This document shows positions 37,926 through 47,688 of a DNA stretch of 64,000 nt, in pieces; the stretch's first letter is position 1; each line of letters opens with the position of its first letter. The notes below the pieces were generated by a model. The model did no database searches. It was not told the origin of the DNA and was given only the letters and a program-made list of their open reading frames with translations. The stretch spans positions 1-64,000 of the forward strand of contig NZ_LFCV01000028.1 of the NCBI RefSeq assembly GCF_001037465.1. The letters are read 5' to 3'. This stretch comes from Xenorhabdus khoisanae (GTDB taxonomy: Bacteria; Pseudomonadota; Gammaproteobacteria; Enterobacterales; Enterobacteriaceae). Made by a program: the position numbers and the translations under genes.

Positions 37926-39048
37926 GTTGCCACCTCTGAGTCTTTATATTCATATTCCTTGGTGTGTGCAAAAGTGTCCTTATTGTGATTTCAATTCGCA
38001 TGCTTTAAAGGGAGATGTACCGCATCAGGAATATGTTGATCACCTACTGGCGGATCTGCGTTCAGATCTGCCAATGATTGGTGATCGCGAGGTATCAACG
38101 ATTTTCATTGGTGGAGGAACGCCGAGCCTGCTAAGTGCCGGGGGTATGCAGCGATTGCTGGATGGAGTGAGATCCTCACTCTCGCTCTCCCCACACGCAG
38201 AAATTACGATGGAAGCCAACCCCGGAACAGTCGAAGCAGATCGTTTCAGTGCCTATCAGCAGGCCGGCATTAATCGGATTTCTATCGGGGTACAAAGCTT
38301 CGGTTCAGATAAGCTGATCCGTTTAGGTCGCATTCACGGCCCGGAAGAGGCCAAACGAGCGGCAAAATTAGCTGACGGGCTTGGCTTACGCAGCTTCAAT
38401 CTGGATTTGATGCATGGGTTACCCAACCAGACACTCAATGAAGCACTGAATGATTTACGTCAGGCCATTGAGCTATCTCCGCCGCATTTGTCTTGGTATC
38501 AATTAACCATTGAACCCAATACCAGTTTTGGCTCCCGTCCACCCGTTTTACCGGATGATGACGCACTATGGGATATTTTTTCCCAAGGCCATCAATTACT
38601 GACGAAAGCAGGTTACCAGCAATATGAAACCTCGGCGTATGCCAAACCGGGTTATCAATGCCAACATAACCTCAATTACTGGCGTTTTGGTGATTATTTG
38701 GGTATTGGCTGTGGTGCGCACGGCAAAATCTCGTTTGAAGACGGTCGCATTCTCCGCACAGTGAAAACCAAACATCCGCGCGGATATATGCAGGGGCGTT
38801 ATTTGGATCAACAAAATCAGGTGGATAATGAAGATCGTCCATTTGAATTTTTTATGAACCGTTTTCGCTTACTGGAATCCATGCCACGCCAGGATTTTAG
38901 TGATTTTACCGGATTACCTGAAAGTGCAATTCGCCCACAAATTGATGAAGCACTGGCGAAGGGTTATATCACTGAAAGCGATACTCACTGGCAAATCACG
39001 AAACACGGGAAGTTATTCCTGAATTCCTTATTGGAGCTATTTATCTAA
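37918..39048 (+). CDS. hemW: Heme chaperone HemW (radical SAM)
   Basis: A 376-residue radical SAM protein with the CxxxCxxC cluster motif at Cys16, Cys20 and Cys23 (WCVQKCPYC). It has the HemW-type C-terminal domain and is shorter than the coproporphyrinogen oxidase HemN. HemW binds heme and serves as a heme chaperone. It is the last gene of the run and is followed by a strong terminator. Confidence 0.94.
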   Translation: MLKLPPLSLYIHIPWCVQKCPYCDFNSHALKGDVPHQEYVDHLLADLRSDLPMIGDREVSTIFIGGGTPSLLSAGGMQRLLDGVRSSLSLSPHAEITMEANPGTVEADRFSAYQQAGINRISIGVQSFGSDKLIRLGRIHGPEEAKRAAKLADGLGLRSFNLDLMHGLPNQTLNEALNDLRQAIELSPPHLSWYQLTIEPNTSFGSRPPVLPDDDALWDIFSQGHQLLTKAGYQQYETSAYAKPGYQCQHNLNYWRFGDYLGIGCGAHGKISFEDGRILRTVKTKHPRGYMQGRYLDQQNQVDNEDRPFEFFMNRFRLLESMPRQDFSDFTGLPESAIRPQIDEALAKGYITESDTHWQITKHGKLFLNSLLELFI

Positions 39049-39049
39049 A

Positions 39050-39075
39050 AATAAACTGCTTCTCTAATAAACTGC
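39050..39075 (+). repeat. Direct repeat just after the hemW stop codon
   Basis: AATAAACTGC occurs at 39050 and 39066, period 16, starting two bases after the TAA. The second copy forms the left arm of the hemW terminator. Confidence 0.6.
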
Positions 39076-39099
39076 ACCTGAAAATTAGGTGCAGTTTTT
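39069..39099 (+). terminator. Rho-independent terminator after hemW
   Basis: An AAACTGCACCT / AGGTGCAGTTT stem with a seven-base loop and T-run. It may also serve the convergent leuD-like gene. Confidence 0.85.
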
Positions 39100-39104
39100 C
39101 TATA

Positions 39105-39656
39105 TCATTTAATTCTTCCGGTCGCGCGAGCGTAAGAAAACAGTCCACCAGCAGAGACAATATTGGCAAGTTCACCAATAGGATCAGTTTGATATTTCTC
39201 ACTCTTTTTCAATAAAGTCACTGTCCGGTTTTCAACATCAATCTCAATACTATCTCCCGTGACTAATTTGTCACACAAACGCTCCTGTGCAGCAATGGGC
39301 AATAACTGCCCGGTTGATACGCAATTCCGGAAGAATATTCGGGCATAAGATTGGGCAAGGACGGCTTGCACACCAGAAGCTCCCAATGCGGCAACAGCAT
39401 GTTCACGCGAAGATCCACAACCAAAGTTCTGCCCTGCCACAATAATCGGATATTTTGCTTTACCCTTATCTTCATCAATAAAAGGCAAAAATCCTTCCGG
39501 TAATCCACACATCGCCAGTGAAGCCAGTTGTGCATATCCTTCAGGTGTAGAAGGGTTTACCTTGAGATATTCGGCTGAGAGGATCTGGTCAGTATCAATA
39601 TTATCGGCCAAGACATAAACCTCACCCCGAATGATATTTTCCTTTAACTCACTCAT
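39105..39656 (-). CDS. Aconitase-family small subunit, LeuD-like (second copy type)
   Basis: A 183-residue swivel-domain subunit of a 3-isopropylmalate dehydratase / homoaconitase-like enzyme. The motifs NIDTDQILSAEYL and GQNFGCGSSREHAV are typical. Its length and wording fit the LeuD2/HacB branch rather than the E. coli LeuD branch (about 200 residues). It overlaps the large-subunit gene by four bases. The substrate is a 2-alkylmalate or homologue, not resolved from sequence. A homocitrate-synthase-like gene 4 kb away could supply it. Confidence 0.85.
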   Translation of the reverse strand: MSELKENIIRGEVYVLADNIDTDQILSAEYLKVNPSTPEGYAQLASLAMCGLPEGFLPFIDEDKGKAKYPIIVAGQNFGCGSSREHAVAALGASGVQAVLAQSYARIFFRNCVSTGQLLPIAAQERLCDKLVTGDSIEIDVENRTVTLLKKSEKYQTDPIGELANIVSAGGLFSYARATGRIK

Positions 39657-40951
39657 AAAAACTCCTCAGGATTTGTAATCTGACCCGTAATCGCTGCCGC
39701 AGCAACAGAATAAGGGGAAGCGAGATAAATATTGGCGCGTTTATGCCCCATCCTACCGACGAAATTGCGATTGGTTGTCGATATCACAGATATTGGATCA
39801 TTAACGCGTCCGAAGGTATCTGGCGGGCCACCACAACAGGCGGCACATCCTGATTCTGAAGAAAGTTTCACTCCCGCATCGCTTAAAATCTGATAGACAG
39901 AAACGCCATCAATTTGCGTAGTAATCGTTTTATGGAAAACTTCTTTTGTTGCAGGCACGGCGTAAGTCGGAATTGTTACTTTATGCCCTTTGATAATGCG
40001 GGCTGCCGCAACAAAATCCTCTAATTTTCCGCCAGTACAAGAACCAATATAAGCTTGAGAAATTGCAACATTAGCAACCTGTTCAATAGAAACCACATTA
40101 TCTGGAGAATGAGGTTTAGCAATTTTTGGCTGCATTGCGGAAACATCAATATTTAATACACGGCTATATTGTGCACCTTCGTCAGGATAAACAATTTCAA
40201 AAGGGACATTATTCCGTTCTGCCAGATAATCCAAAGTCGCCTGATTGGGAACCATGATGCCATTTTTCGCTCCACATTCAACGACCATATTACAAATCGT
40301 CATGCGCTCTTCTACTGATAATTCATCAATGACATTACCGCCAAATTCTATGGCCTGATAAGTCGCACCATCGACAGTTAATTCTGACAGTACCGATAAA
40401 ATCATGTCCTTCGCCAAGACATGGGCGGGTTTGTTTCCGGTAAAATTGACTCGAATCGTCGTGGGAACTTTGAGAGGAATTTCACCCGTACCTAACGCAT
40501 AAGCTGCATCAGTAATTCCTAACCCAATAGCAAATGCACCAAAAGCACCGGCGGTTACAGTATGAGAATCCGTACCTAATAACACTTCTCCGGGGCGAGT
40601 GTGCCCTCCTTCTGCCAGCCCTATATGGCAAACACCTTTATAATTGGGAGTTCCTACGTCATAAAAATATTTTATGTTCTGTTCAGCGGCAAATTCACGC
40701 ATGACACGAATGTTCTGATTGGCTTGTGAATCTGCCGAATAGACAAAATGGTCTGGGATGAGAATAAAACGTTCGGGATCCCATATTCGCGCATCCTGAC
40801 CGAACTCTTTTTTAAATACGCTGGCCACGCCCGGTGTACATGGGTCGTGAGACATTAAAATATCCACTTTCGCCCAAACCACTTCGCCTGGAGTGACGTG
40901 CTCACGCCCACTTGCCCGCGCAAGAATTTTTTGTGTAATAGTTTGGCTCAT
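39653..40951 (-). CDS. Aconitase-family large subunit, LeuC-like (second copy type)
   Basis: The 432-residue large subunit of the same dehydratase. Fe-S cluster cysteines are in SCTGGKLEDF and CAACCGGPPDTFG. The substrate loop GTDSHTVTAGAFGAFAIGLG is also typical. The length matches the LeuC2/HacA group (about 420) rather than the 466-residue leucine-pathway LeuC. It is divergent from a LysR regulator over 275 bases, the usual layout for a locally regulated catabolic or secondary pathway. Confidence 0.87.
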   Translation of the reverse strand: MSQTITQKILARASGREHVTPGEVVWAKVDILMSHDPCTPGVASVFKKEFGQDARIWDPERFILIPDHFVYSADSQANQNIRVMREFAAEQNIKYFYDVGTPNYKGVCHIGLAEGGHTRPGEVLLGTDSHTVTAGAFGAFAIGLGITDAAYALGTGEIPLKVPTTIRVNFTGNKPAHVLAKDMILSVLSELTVDGATYQAIEFGGNVIDELSVEERMTICNMVVECGAKNGIMVPNQATLDYLAERNNVPFEIVYPDEGAQYSRVLNIDVSAMQPKIAKPHSPDNVVSIEQVANVAISQAYIGSCTGGKLEDFVAAARIIKGHKVTIPTYAVPATKEVFHKTITTQIDGVSVYQILSDAGVKLSSESGCAACCGGPPDTFGRVNDPISVISTTNRNFVGRMGHKRANIYLASPYSVAAAAITGQITNPEEFL

Positions 40952-41226
40952 CTCACATTACCCCCGAAAGATTAAAACAGACTAGATAGATTGTAATCCT
41001 AACAAGATTACTACGCCTTATCGTAGGGAAATACCATTGTATCGCTCACTGTTTCCATGATGAGACAGTCGTTCGCAAAATGGGAAATTTCTGCCCCTTA
41101 AATCTGACACTTATTCTCCTACATGTTTTCTTACGGAACAGTGATAAATAAGGAATATTGGCATTTCTCTGCACGATATGTGGTATGTTATAGGGCAATT
41201 TCCGGAGTAAATCATTAGGTTATTTC
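40952..41226. promoter_or_regulatory. Divergent promoter region of the leuCD-like pair and its LysR gene
   Basis: 275 bases between divergent starts, presumably carrying the LysR-type binding sites. I see no clear perfect palindrome. Confidence 0.4.
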
Positions 41227-42138
41227 ATGAATAATATTGATAATCTTACCTCAATGGTGGTTTTTGCCCGCGTAGTAGAAACGTTGAGTTTTACCGAAGC
41301 TGCAAAATCACTGAAGCTATCCAAGTCTTCCGTCAGCCGTGAGATTGCACAGTTGGAGGTGAGATTAGGTACTCAGTTACTCAACCGCACCACACGCAAA
41401 ATTCAGGTGACAGAAGTCGGGATGAGTTATTACCAATATTGCCACCGGATTCTTACCGAAGCCCAAGACGCGGAGCATTTTATCCGCAATTTTCATGAAG
41501 AACCGATGGGAAGTTTACGCCTGATTGCTCCGGTATCTTTTGGCAGTCAATGTATTGTCCCTGCCCTGAATAGTTTTATTGCCGGAAATATTCATATCAG
41601 CGTTGATCTGGAATTGACCGACAGAACAATTAATATGGAAGAAGATCAATGCGATATTGCGATTGTCATCGGGCGGGAAATGCCACATCATTCACTTGCC
41701 ACACCGCTGATTGATATCACTTGGGGGCTTTACGCTACCCCAGACTACATACGCCAATTTTCCCCAATAGAGAAACCTGACGATCTTCCTCGTTACGATT
41801 ACCTCCTTTTCCGCGGCCCTGCACATACGATTTCTCTCCCATTTCGCAAAGAGAGGCACAAGCTGGATATTGAAGTACGCAGCCGATTTCGCATCAATAA
41901 TAGCGTGGCATTGATGAGTTCTGCGCTGGCGGGAGCTGGTATTGCCTATCTGCCGGACTATGTAGCCCATGAAGCAGTGGCAGAAGGAAAATTAATACGG
42001 CTTCTTCCTGAATGGAATATGGATATTTATCAAGCCTGGATATTATTTAAATCAGAGAGCACGCTATCTTCACGTGTACAACAGTTTGCTCTCTCTTTGC
42101 AGAATAAACTGAAGCAAAATTTAGGAAATTCCCCGTAA
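41227..42138 (+). CDS. LysR-family regulator, probable controller of the leuCD-like pair
   Basis: A 303-residue LysR regulator. The helix-turn-helix is at about residues 18-40 (AAKSLKLSKSSVSREIAQLE), followed by a substrate-binding domain ending in the proteobacterial CrgA-type pattern (AGAGIAYLPDYVAHEAVAEGKL). An AGG ribosome site precedes the ATG. Divergent placement suggests that it controls the LeuC/LeuD-like enzyme. Effector unknown. Confidence 0.9.
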   Translation: MNNIDNLTSMVVFARVVETLSFTEAAKSLKLSKSSVSREIAQLEVRLGTQLLNRTTRKIQVTEVGMSYYQYCHRILTEAQDAEHFIRNFHEEPMGSLRLIAPVSFGSQCIVPALNSFIAGNIHISVDLELTDRTINMEEDQCDIAIVIGREMPHHSLATPLIDITWGLYATPDYIRQFSPIEKPDDLPRYDYLLFRGPAHTISLPFRKERHKLDIEVRSRFRINNSVALMSSALAGAGIAYLPDYVAHEAVAEGKLIRLLPEWNMDIYQAWILFKSESTLSSRVQQFALSLQNKLKQNLGNSP

Positions 42139-42243
42139 ACCCTCGCCCAATGTGGCATAGGTATCTACACAATATAGTGGCATGATAATTCCGGACATCT
42201 CAGAAGCCTGTTAATCTAATGACAGTCAAAGAAGGTGTAACCA

Positions 42244-42768
42244 ATGAAAAAACATCAAATAACACGGCGCTATTTTCCCCGACATTCAGGCTGGAAGCGG
42301 TAGAACAAGTCCATTCAATTGCACCAAAATCCTGTTGATGTCGCACGCAGCCTTGATATTGACCCCAGCCTGCTGCGCAAATGGGTGAAAAGTACCATGC
42401 TGAACTTCAGGGAGTGACACCGCGTGGTCAAGCGATGCCCCTTGAACAACGCCGTATCAAGGAGCTGGAAGCTCAGGTGAAATAGCTAGAAATGGAGAAA
42501 GCCATTTTAAAGTAGGCCGCTGTATTGATAAGCGAGATGCCCAACAAGTTTATACGCTCATCACACAGCTGAACGATTCGATCGCTTTGTCAGGTATTAC
42601 AGGTGTCGCGAAAGGCTTATTATGACTGGCAACACAGAGGCGTTGACGGCCGCCGTCTGGCCTTAAGGAGCCGGATCAAAGAATTGCATCAGGAAAGCCG
42701 GGGAGCAGCTGGTAGCCGGACCCTGAGTGCGTTACTGAAAGCAGAAGGAAAAGCGGTAGGATATGAAT
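42244..42768 (+). pseudogene. Degraded IS3-family transposase (orfA and 5' part of orfB)
   Basis: Translation in shifting frames gives IS3 OrfA pieces: RLEAVEQV, then DVARSLDIDPSLLRKWVK, then YHAELQGVTPRGQAM and RRIKELEAQVK with in-frame stops. The OrfB N-terminal part follows (CQVLQVSRKAYYDWQHRG, then RIKELHQESRGAAGSRTLSALLK). At least two frameshifts and two stop codons mean that no functional transposase remains. The frame is then broken by an IS110-type segment. Confidence 0.85.
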
Positions 42769-42775
42769 GTACATC

Positions 42776-43098
42776 CCAACTCCTTATCACAGCAAGCGAT
42801 AATCCAGAGCGTCTGCGTTCAGAATCCGGCTTTGCAGCCTTATGCGGGGTTAACCCGGTTCCCGTGTCCTCGGGGAAAAATCAGCGTCATCGGCTCAATC
42901 GGGGAAGTGATCGGGCAGCGCGCTTCACATCATAGCCATTGGCAGATTACGTACCGTACAGATGCTAAAACGCAGGAATATGTTGCCAGGCGGATCGGAG
43001 AAGGCCATTCAAAACTGGAAGCAATACGTTGCCTGAAACGCCATATTATCCGAGAACTTTATCCATTAATTTTGACTAAATTAAAATATATTCCGTGA
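42776..43098 (+). pseudogene. IS110/IS1111-family transposase C-terminal fragment
   Basis: The Transposase_20 domain wording is evident: ASDNPERLRSESGFAALCGV, SSGKNQRHRLNRGSDRAA, then in another frame TDAKTQEYVARRIGEGHSK and IRCLKRHIIRELYPL. Only the C-terminal third is present, with a frameshift near 42925. The following TTGACATAGGAGCGTC resembles the right end of IS1111-type elements. It sits inside the IS3 remnant. Confidence 0.85.
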
Positions 43099-43116
43099 CG
43101 ATGCTTGACATAGGAG

Positions 43117-43270
43117 CGTCAATAACCCGATGGAAAGGGGCTTTCGTAGCTTAAAAATCGAATGGGTACCGAGCGAGGGCTATGAAACTTTCGAGGTAGC
43201 TATAATGGGGGCGTTCCACCTGCTGTTTATGAGGAGAAGAGGACAGAGGCCAAAAAAGTGTCCGCTATTT
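43117..43270 (+). pseudogene. IS3-family orfB 3' fragment
   Basis: The segment encodes NPMERGFRSLKIEWVPSEGY, the typical catalytic-core end of IS3 OrfB, then drifts into unrelated sequence. It is probably the other flank of the IS3 copy interrupted by the IS110-type fragment. Confidence 0.75.
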
Positions 43271-43435
43271 CTTGACCGCTACAATTTGTCCTCAGTTTGT
43301 TGGATTTCGACTTGTTTTTTGCCTTCCCAATAGCTTCTTAGTCAAATAACCATCCTACGCCAGCTCGCCCTGTGATTATACCGAGAGCAATGGCTTGTGG
43401 ACAGGAGCAACTTTATTTCGATATTTATACCGACG

Positions 43436-44329
43436 TTATTCTGATAATGACCGGCGCAAATAATCAGCAAAAAGTGTATGTAAATCACTCTGAGCTGCAA
43501 CTTGTAAAACAAGCTGGATTGCTGGAACACTGGGTACTCCATGTTCGGAGGATAATACACATTGGTCATCATTTAATGCACTACGTGGCAATAATCCAAT
43601 CCCCAACCCATGTACTATTGCACTTCTTATGTTTTCAAATGAAGAACTGACATACGCAAAGAAGTACGGTTTGTTCACATGTTCCAGCGTTTTTATGGCA
43701 TATTGGTGGATAACACAACCTTTGGGAAAAATAACCAAAGGAATTTCTTGCAGTTCGCTGAAATATAAGATCTCTGAAGCAACCCAATGCAATGACTCAG
43801 TAAATAAAATGTTTTTATTATTAGTGTTAATTGGCCGTCCTGCTATTTCTTTTGTTATCGCCATATCTAATTGTTGTTTTTCCAATAGTGCAGAAAGTAC
43901 AGGCGATGAAGCGGCAGTAATCTCTATTTTTAATTCAGGATGTTCAACCAGACACCAAGAAATTGCTTTGTGCAGTTTTGTAATACTGAAATCGTTGGGC
44001 ACACCGAGCGCAATTTTACTTCTCAATTGGTATTTTTTCACTAATTGCAGCGCTTGTGCTATACGGGAAAGAATTTCCTTTGCCGCAGGTAAAAGATGCT
44101 TTCCCTCATTAGTTAATCCAATAATATGGCCTTGACGCCTATCGATTAAACGACAGCCAATATCATCCTCAAGCCGTTTAATACTGAAGCTAAGTGTAGA
44201 TTGCGTTCTCCCCAGTTCTTCGCCAGCTTTAGCAAATCCCCCATGTGTAGCAACAAACACAAAGGCACGTAGTTGCTCAAGAGTAATACCGCGCCCATCA
44301 AAACGATTAATACTAATATTCTGCTTCAT
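43436..44329 (-). CDS. LysR-family regulator beside the homocitrate-synthase-like gene
   Basis: A LysR-type regulator of 297 residues when started at MKQNISINRF, which has AAGGGTGGTGCT directly upstream; a longer frame starts at 44377. The helix-turn-helix is near residues 30-50 (AGEELGRTQSTLSFSIKRLE), followed by an effector domain. It is divergent from the HMGL-domain synthase gene 148 bases away and probably regulates that gene and the AEC transporter. Confidence 0.88.
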   Translation of the reverse strand: MKQNISINRFDGRGITLEQLRAFVFVATHGGFAKAGEELGRTQSTLSFSIKRLEDDIGCRLIDRRQGHIIGLTNEGKHLLPAAKEILSRIAQALQLVKKYQLRSKIALGVPNDFSITKLHKAISWCLVEHPELKIEITAASSPVLSALLEKQQLDMAITKEIAGRPINTNNKNILFTESLHWVASEILYFSELQEIPLVIFPKGCVIHQYAIKTLEHVNKPYFFAYVSSSFENIRSAIVHGLGIGLLPRSALNDDQCVLSSEHGVPSVPAIQLVLQVAAQSDLHTLFADYLRRSLSE

Positions 44330-44477
44330 AGCACCACCCTTGTCATTATTATTGATAAATTCAATGATAAGAAACAAATTACTTATTTAACAAAATAAAA
44401 ACATTTAAGCAACATTATTAAGGCTGAATATTTTTTAATAAAAACAAAGTAAACTAAATTAAGAGAGAGGTTACAAC

Positions 44478-45707
44478 ATGGCCTTATTGACACTACCTAA
44501 AAATCACAAACCACGATTCTCAAACTTTAATATTGATGGGATTTTGGATGAAACACTGAGGGAAGGATCTGAAAGGTGTCCTTTTTCGGTTCAAACAGAT
44601 AGAAAAATCCCTTTAATATCAACTATATTTAAAACAGGAATAAGGGACATTGTTTTTGGTTCAGGTCCAAAAGACCCAACAGATTTAGCTTCTGTTATAA
44701 AGCAACTTGCTCATCAAGATAAACTTCCATCTGATGCTAAATTTTCGTTTATCATGCTATTAAATTGCTATGAACCTCTTATGAAGCAATTTAAATATTT
44801 TCCCGATGAATTTAAAAAATATGTAACTATTAGCTTTGGAATGGTTTCATATAAATCAGATGAAAAAATATTCGAAAGAGCAACTGAGGAACTTCGTGGC
44901 TATGGTTTTACAAATTTTAGGGTAAGTTTGCTAAACAATTTTAGCTCGGGAGTAGATGAAGTATCTTATGAAAAAATAATAAAAGAGATTGATCGAACTC
45001 TAAATATGGATATCAATGTAGTTCGAATTAATGATTCATTAGGAACGATATATCCTGAAGCAATGGCTATACTGGCTGCCAATCTACGCCATGATTACCC
45101 TTTTGTCAATTTTTGCCTGCATGCCCATAATGATAGAGGCTTGGGATTACAAAATGCTTTAGTATCGATTTATAACGGCTTCAATTTAATTGAAGGGGGA
45201 TTTTCTGGTACTGGAAATAGATCTGGGCTGCCTGCAATTGAAATTCTAAATTTTATTTTCAAAGAGAAATCAATTTCTATTAATGGTAAATATCTTGATG
45301 GTTCTCTTGTATTGGATGCAGCACGGTTGACTGAGCGTACATTTTTATCTATTCCTGATTTGTATAGACCAGTCAGTGGACATATTGTTGAGCAAGAAAA
45401 TATGGGAGTAGCTAACATTCCTTCATTCCTTGGCGCTGCTCGTGATGTTCCTTATTTTTTGAACAGCATAGGATTGCATGATGCAACATTACAAAAAATC
45501 ATGTTTGATGAAGGATTGCTTGATGCTGCGAATGATCCTGGTCTTGTTCAGCAAGTAAAAGAAAGATTTGATAGCATGCTGGTTGAAATTTACTCAAAAA
45601 AAGAAAAGGAATTTGAGCAAATTAGAAATCAGTTAGACCAGTTCTATGCTACAGATGTCTTATATACATCTTCTGTTGGAAAATATACTAGGGAGTTCTT
45701 AAAATAA
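44478..45707 (+). CDS. HMGL-family acyltransferase, homocitrate/alkylmalate synthase-like
   Basis: A 409-residue DRE-TIM barrel enzyme. The metal and substrate motifs are LDETLREG (residues 23-30) and HAHND (H215, H217). LREG, rather than LRDG, is the form seen in homocitrate synthases (NifV, LYS20). The GxGERxGN loop is altered to GTGNRSGL. No LeuA-type C-terminal regulatory domain is present. The predicted reaction is condensation of acetyl-CoA with a 2-oxo acid. A GAGAGG ribosome site precedes the ATG. The gene is AT-rich and sits in a LysR/synthase/transporter group; the exact oxo acid is unknown. Confidence 0.82.
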   Translation: MALLTLPKNHKPRFSNFNIDGILDETLREGSERCPFSVQTDRKIPLISTIFKTGIRDIVFGSGPKDPTDLASVIKQLAHQDKLPSDAKFSFIMLLNCYEPLMKQFKYFPDEFKKYVTISFGMVSYKSDEKIFERATEELRGYGFTNFRVSLLNNFSSGVDEVSYEKIIKEIDRTLNMDINVVRINDSLGTIYPEAMAILAANLRHDYPFVNFCLHAHNDRGLGLQNALVSIYNGFNLIEGGFSGTGNRSGLPAIEILNFIFKEKSISINGKYLDGSLVLDAARLTERTFLSIPDLYRPVSGHIVEQENMGVANIPSFLGAARDVPYFLNSIGLHDATLQKIMFDEGLLDAANDPGLVQQVKERFDSMLVEIYSKKEKEFEQIRNQLDQFYATDVLYTSSVGKYTREFLK

Positions 45708-45710
45708 CAT

Positions 45711-45740
45711 ATACCCCCCAGTTAAATCTGGGGGAGTATG
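45711..45740 (+). terminator. Hairpin between the synthase and AEC transporter genes
   Basis: An ATAC-CCCCCAG / CTGGGGG-AGTAT stem with a TTAAAT loop lies three bases after the stop. It lacks a long T-run, so it may be a partial terminator that sets the expression ratio of the two genes. Confidence 0.55.
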
Positions 45741-45776
45741 TTACCATATTTCAAACTAATATGAGGTTGGCTTTAA

Positions 45777-46736
45777 ATGTTTATGATAGTTGCGCCAATA
45801 TTTCTGGTCATATTTATTGGGTATTTTTTTGGACGTTTGCGTCCTGATAGCGGGCTTTCCGATAAATTAATCAATGATTATGTACTTTATATTGCACTCC
45901 CTGCCTTATTGTTTCTTGCCATTGCTCGTGCAGATATTAGTGAGCTGCAACAATGGGGTTTTATCACTGCCACTCTTGCTGGTATTTGTGTAGTGTATGT
46001 TTTGGGAATGTTAGCGGCAAAAATCATGGGGATTGGTTTGCCGCAATCATCGATTCTAAGTATGGGGGCATGTTATGGTACAACTGGATATATGGGGGTT
46101 CCAATCCTGATTGCGGTTTATGGTGAATCTGCCGCGCTTCCTGCCGCTATTGCTACAATCTTGCATAACATCCCTGCTATTATGGCTGTTATCATTACTT
46201 ACGATATTTTTTCTACCCGCCAATCGAGTGGAAGAATATCCATTAACCAAAGTTTCGTTAGGGCATTAAAGACGACATTGAGCAATCCCTTGACGATCTC
46301 AGTGATTTCGGGATTGATCTTTGTTTGCTTCGGTATTCCCGTTCCAATATTTTTGCAAACATTTGCTGAATTTCTTGGTAATGCCGCAGGTCCAACAGCG
46401 TTGTTCGCCTTGGGGTTGGGGTTATCTCGGCTTAAGGTCAAAGAGCATATCAACGGAGAGGCGTTAAAGCTGGCTATACCGATGTTGTTACTCAAACTAG
46501 GGATACAGCCGTTGATTACGTTTATCTGTGCTTACTATCTATTTGGTATGCAGCAGGCAAATAATATTTGGCTGATTACCGCGATTGTCATGGCTGCACA
46601 GCCTATCGGAGCGGGAGTTTATGTTTTTGCTAATAAGTATGGTTTTAAACAAGAAATTATTTCTTTTTCCATTATCATCTCTTTACTTATTGCATTGGTA
46701 ACAATACCAACTATTTTAGAATTGTTGCCTGCGTGA
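45777..46736 (+). CDS. AEC-family transporter (auxin efflux carrier / malonate permease type)
   Basis: A 319-residue membrane protein with about ten helices and the AEC family layout: an N-terminal IFLVIFIGYFFGR segment, a central charged loop, and a second set of five helices. Characterised relatives move organic anions such as malonate or malate. Position after the homocitrate-synthase-like gene suggests export or import of the related organic acid. A GAGG ribosome site lies ten bases before the ATG. Confidence 0.85.
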   Translation: MFMIVAPIFLVIFIGYFFGRLRPDSGLSDKLINDYVLYIALPALLFLAIARADISELQQWGFITATLAGICVVYVLGMLAAKIMGIGLPQSSILSMGACYGTTGYMGVPILIAVYGESAALPAAIATILHNIPAIMAVIITYDIFSTRQSSGRISINQSFVRALKTTLSNPLTISVISGLIFVCFGIPVPIFLQTFAEFLGNAAGPTALFALGLGLSRLKVKEHINGEALKLAIPMLLLKLGIQPLITFICAYYLFGMQQANNIWLITAIVMAAQPIGAGVYVFANKYGFKQEIISFSIIISLLIALVTIPTILELLPA

Positions 46737-46827
46737 CATTTTAGTATGTAGTACTACAGCCATAGGAAATTTTCTCAGCAGAAAAGGCCATTGCGGGTAC
46801 AAAAGCACCCGCAAAAGATATCTAAAT

Positions 46828-46881
46828 ATTAATAGTAGCTATCGTATTAATAGTGGCTATCACATTAATAATAGTTACCGT
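46828..46881. repeat. 18-base tandem repeat over the stop codon of the YrdC-domain gene
   Basis: Three units of 18 bases beginning ATTAATA (46828, 46846, 46864). The third includes the last codons and the stop of the minus-strand gene; the other two lie just downstream of it. Confidence 0.75.
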
Positions 46882-47644
46882 GACGATAATCCCAAGTTGT
46901 GAAAATATCGGACATTATCACCATGATCTTATTCACATCCAAACCTTTGCGAATCAATACCGGACACGGAGTAATATCACGCTGACCATTTTGCGATGGT
47001 ATTAATTTACCCTCGTCATCTACCATTGAAACCATCACACCTTGCTCATAACGGGTTTGCTCAGTTTCATTTGGCTGGATAGATTCAACATAGCCATTAG
47101 CTGAGATAATCAGATCAGCCCGTTCCTCGATCCGCTCACCGATACATTCAACCAATCCACGATTGCCTTTACCAGATGGGTTCGCTGAACTGGCAAAAGA
47201 AAACTTGCCATATTTTTCCCACAGCTCTTTGGCCAGAATTTCGCCCGGTTTACCAAATTTAATCACGAAACAGCTCGTACCACGCTGATCCATCATCAAT
47301 TCTTTGGAACCATCATCAGGAATACGGGCGATTGCTTCTTCTTTCCATGGCAGTATGCAGCCCAGCAATACATCTTCATCCCAATGTCTTTGATAAAGCT
47401 CTTCAATTTCCGCGTTAAGCTGAGCCAATTCTTTTAACTGCTCCAGAGATCCACACAAAACAACACCGGGTTTGTTGCGATTACGCTGCTTCGCTTCAAA
47501 TTTGCGCTCCAAACCTCGTGCATCAGAGGTCATGATAATGTAACCCACTTTGGTTGGGCAGACGATCATTCCACCATCATTAGAGAGGATCTCTACCGCT
47601 TCCTGCTGTAACCCATTATTCCATTGAATTTTTTTGCTGCTCAT
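46865..47644 (-). CDS. Sua5/YciO/YrdC-domain protein
   Basis: A 259-residue protein whose N-terminal about 200 residues form a YrdC-type fold. GGMIVCPTKVGYIIMTSD corresponds to the nucleotide-binding strand-loop, and FSFASSANPSGKGN matches the family PSANxSG motif. A C-terminal extension of about 50 residues ends in HGNYY. It is not the essential TsaC by wording; the specific role is unknown. An AAAGGG ribosome site precedes the ATG. Its stop lies in an 18-base tandem repeat. Confidence 0.78.
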   Translation of the reverse strand: MSSKKIQWNNGLQQEAVEILSNDGGMIVCPTKVGYIIMTSDARGLERKFEAKQRNRNKPGVVLCGSLEQLKELAQLNAEIEELYQRHWDEDVLLGCILPWKEEAIARIPDDGSKELMMDQRGTSCFVIKFGKPGEILAKELWEKYGKFSFASSANPSGKGNRGLVECIGERIEERADLIISANGYVESIQPNETEQTRYEQGVMVSMVDDEGKLIPSQNGQRDITPCPVLIRKGLDVNKIMVIMSDIFTTWDYRHGNYY

Positions 47645-47688
47645 ATTGATACCCTTTACTGGAAACGGAAGAATTATTAATCAATCAG

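Noticed and set aside
42603-42935. An intact 110-residue transposase gene
   Set aside because: The frame is an accidental fusion of IS3 orfB and IS110-type transposase fragments.
46865-47644. TsaC (essential tRNA threonylcarbamoyl synthase)
   Set aside because: The YrdC fold is recognisable, but length, C-terminal extension and context differ from TsaC, so no symbol was assigned.
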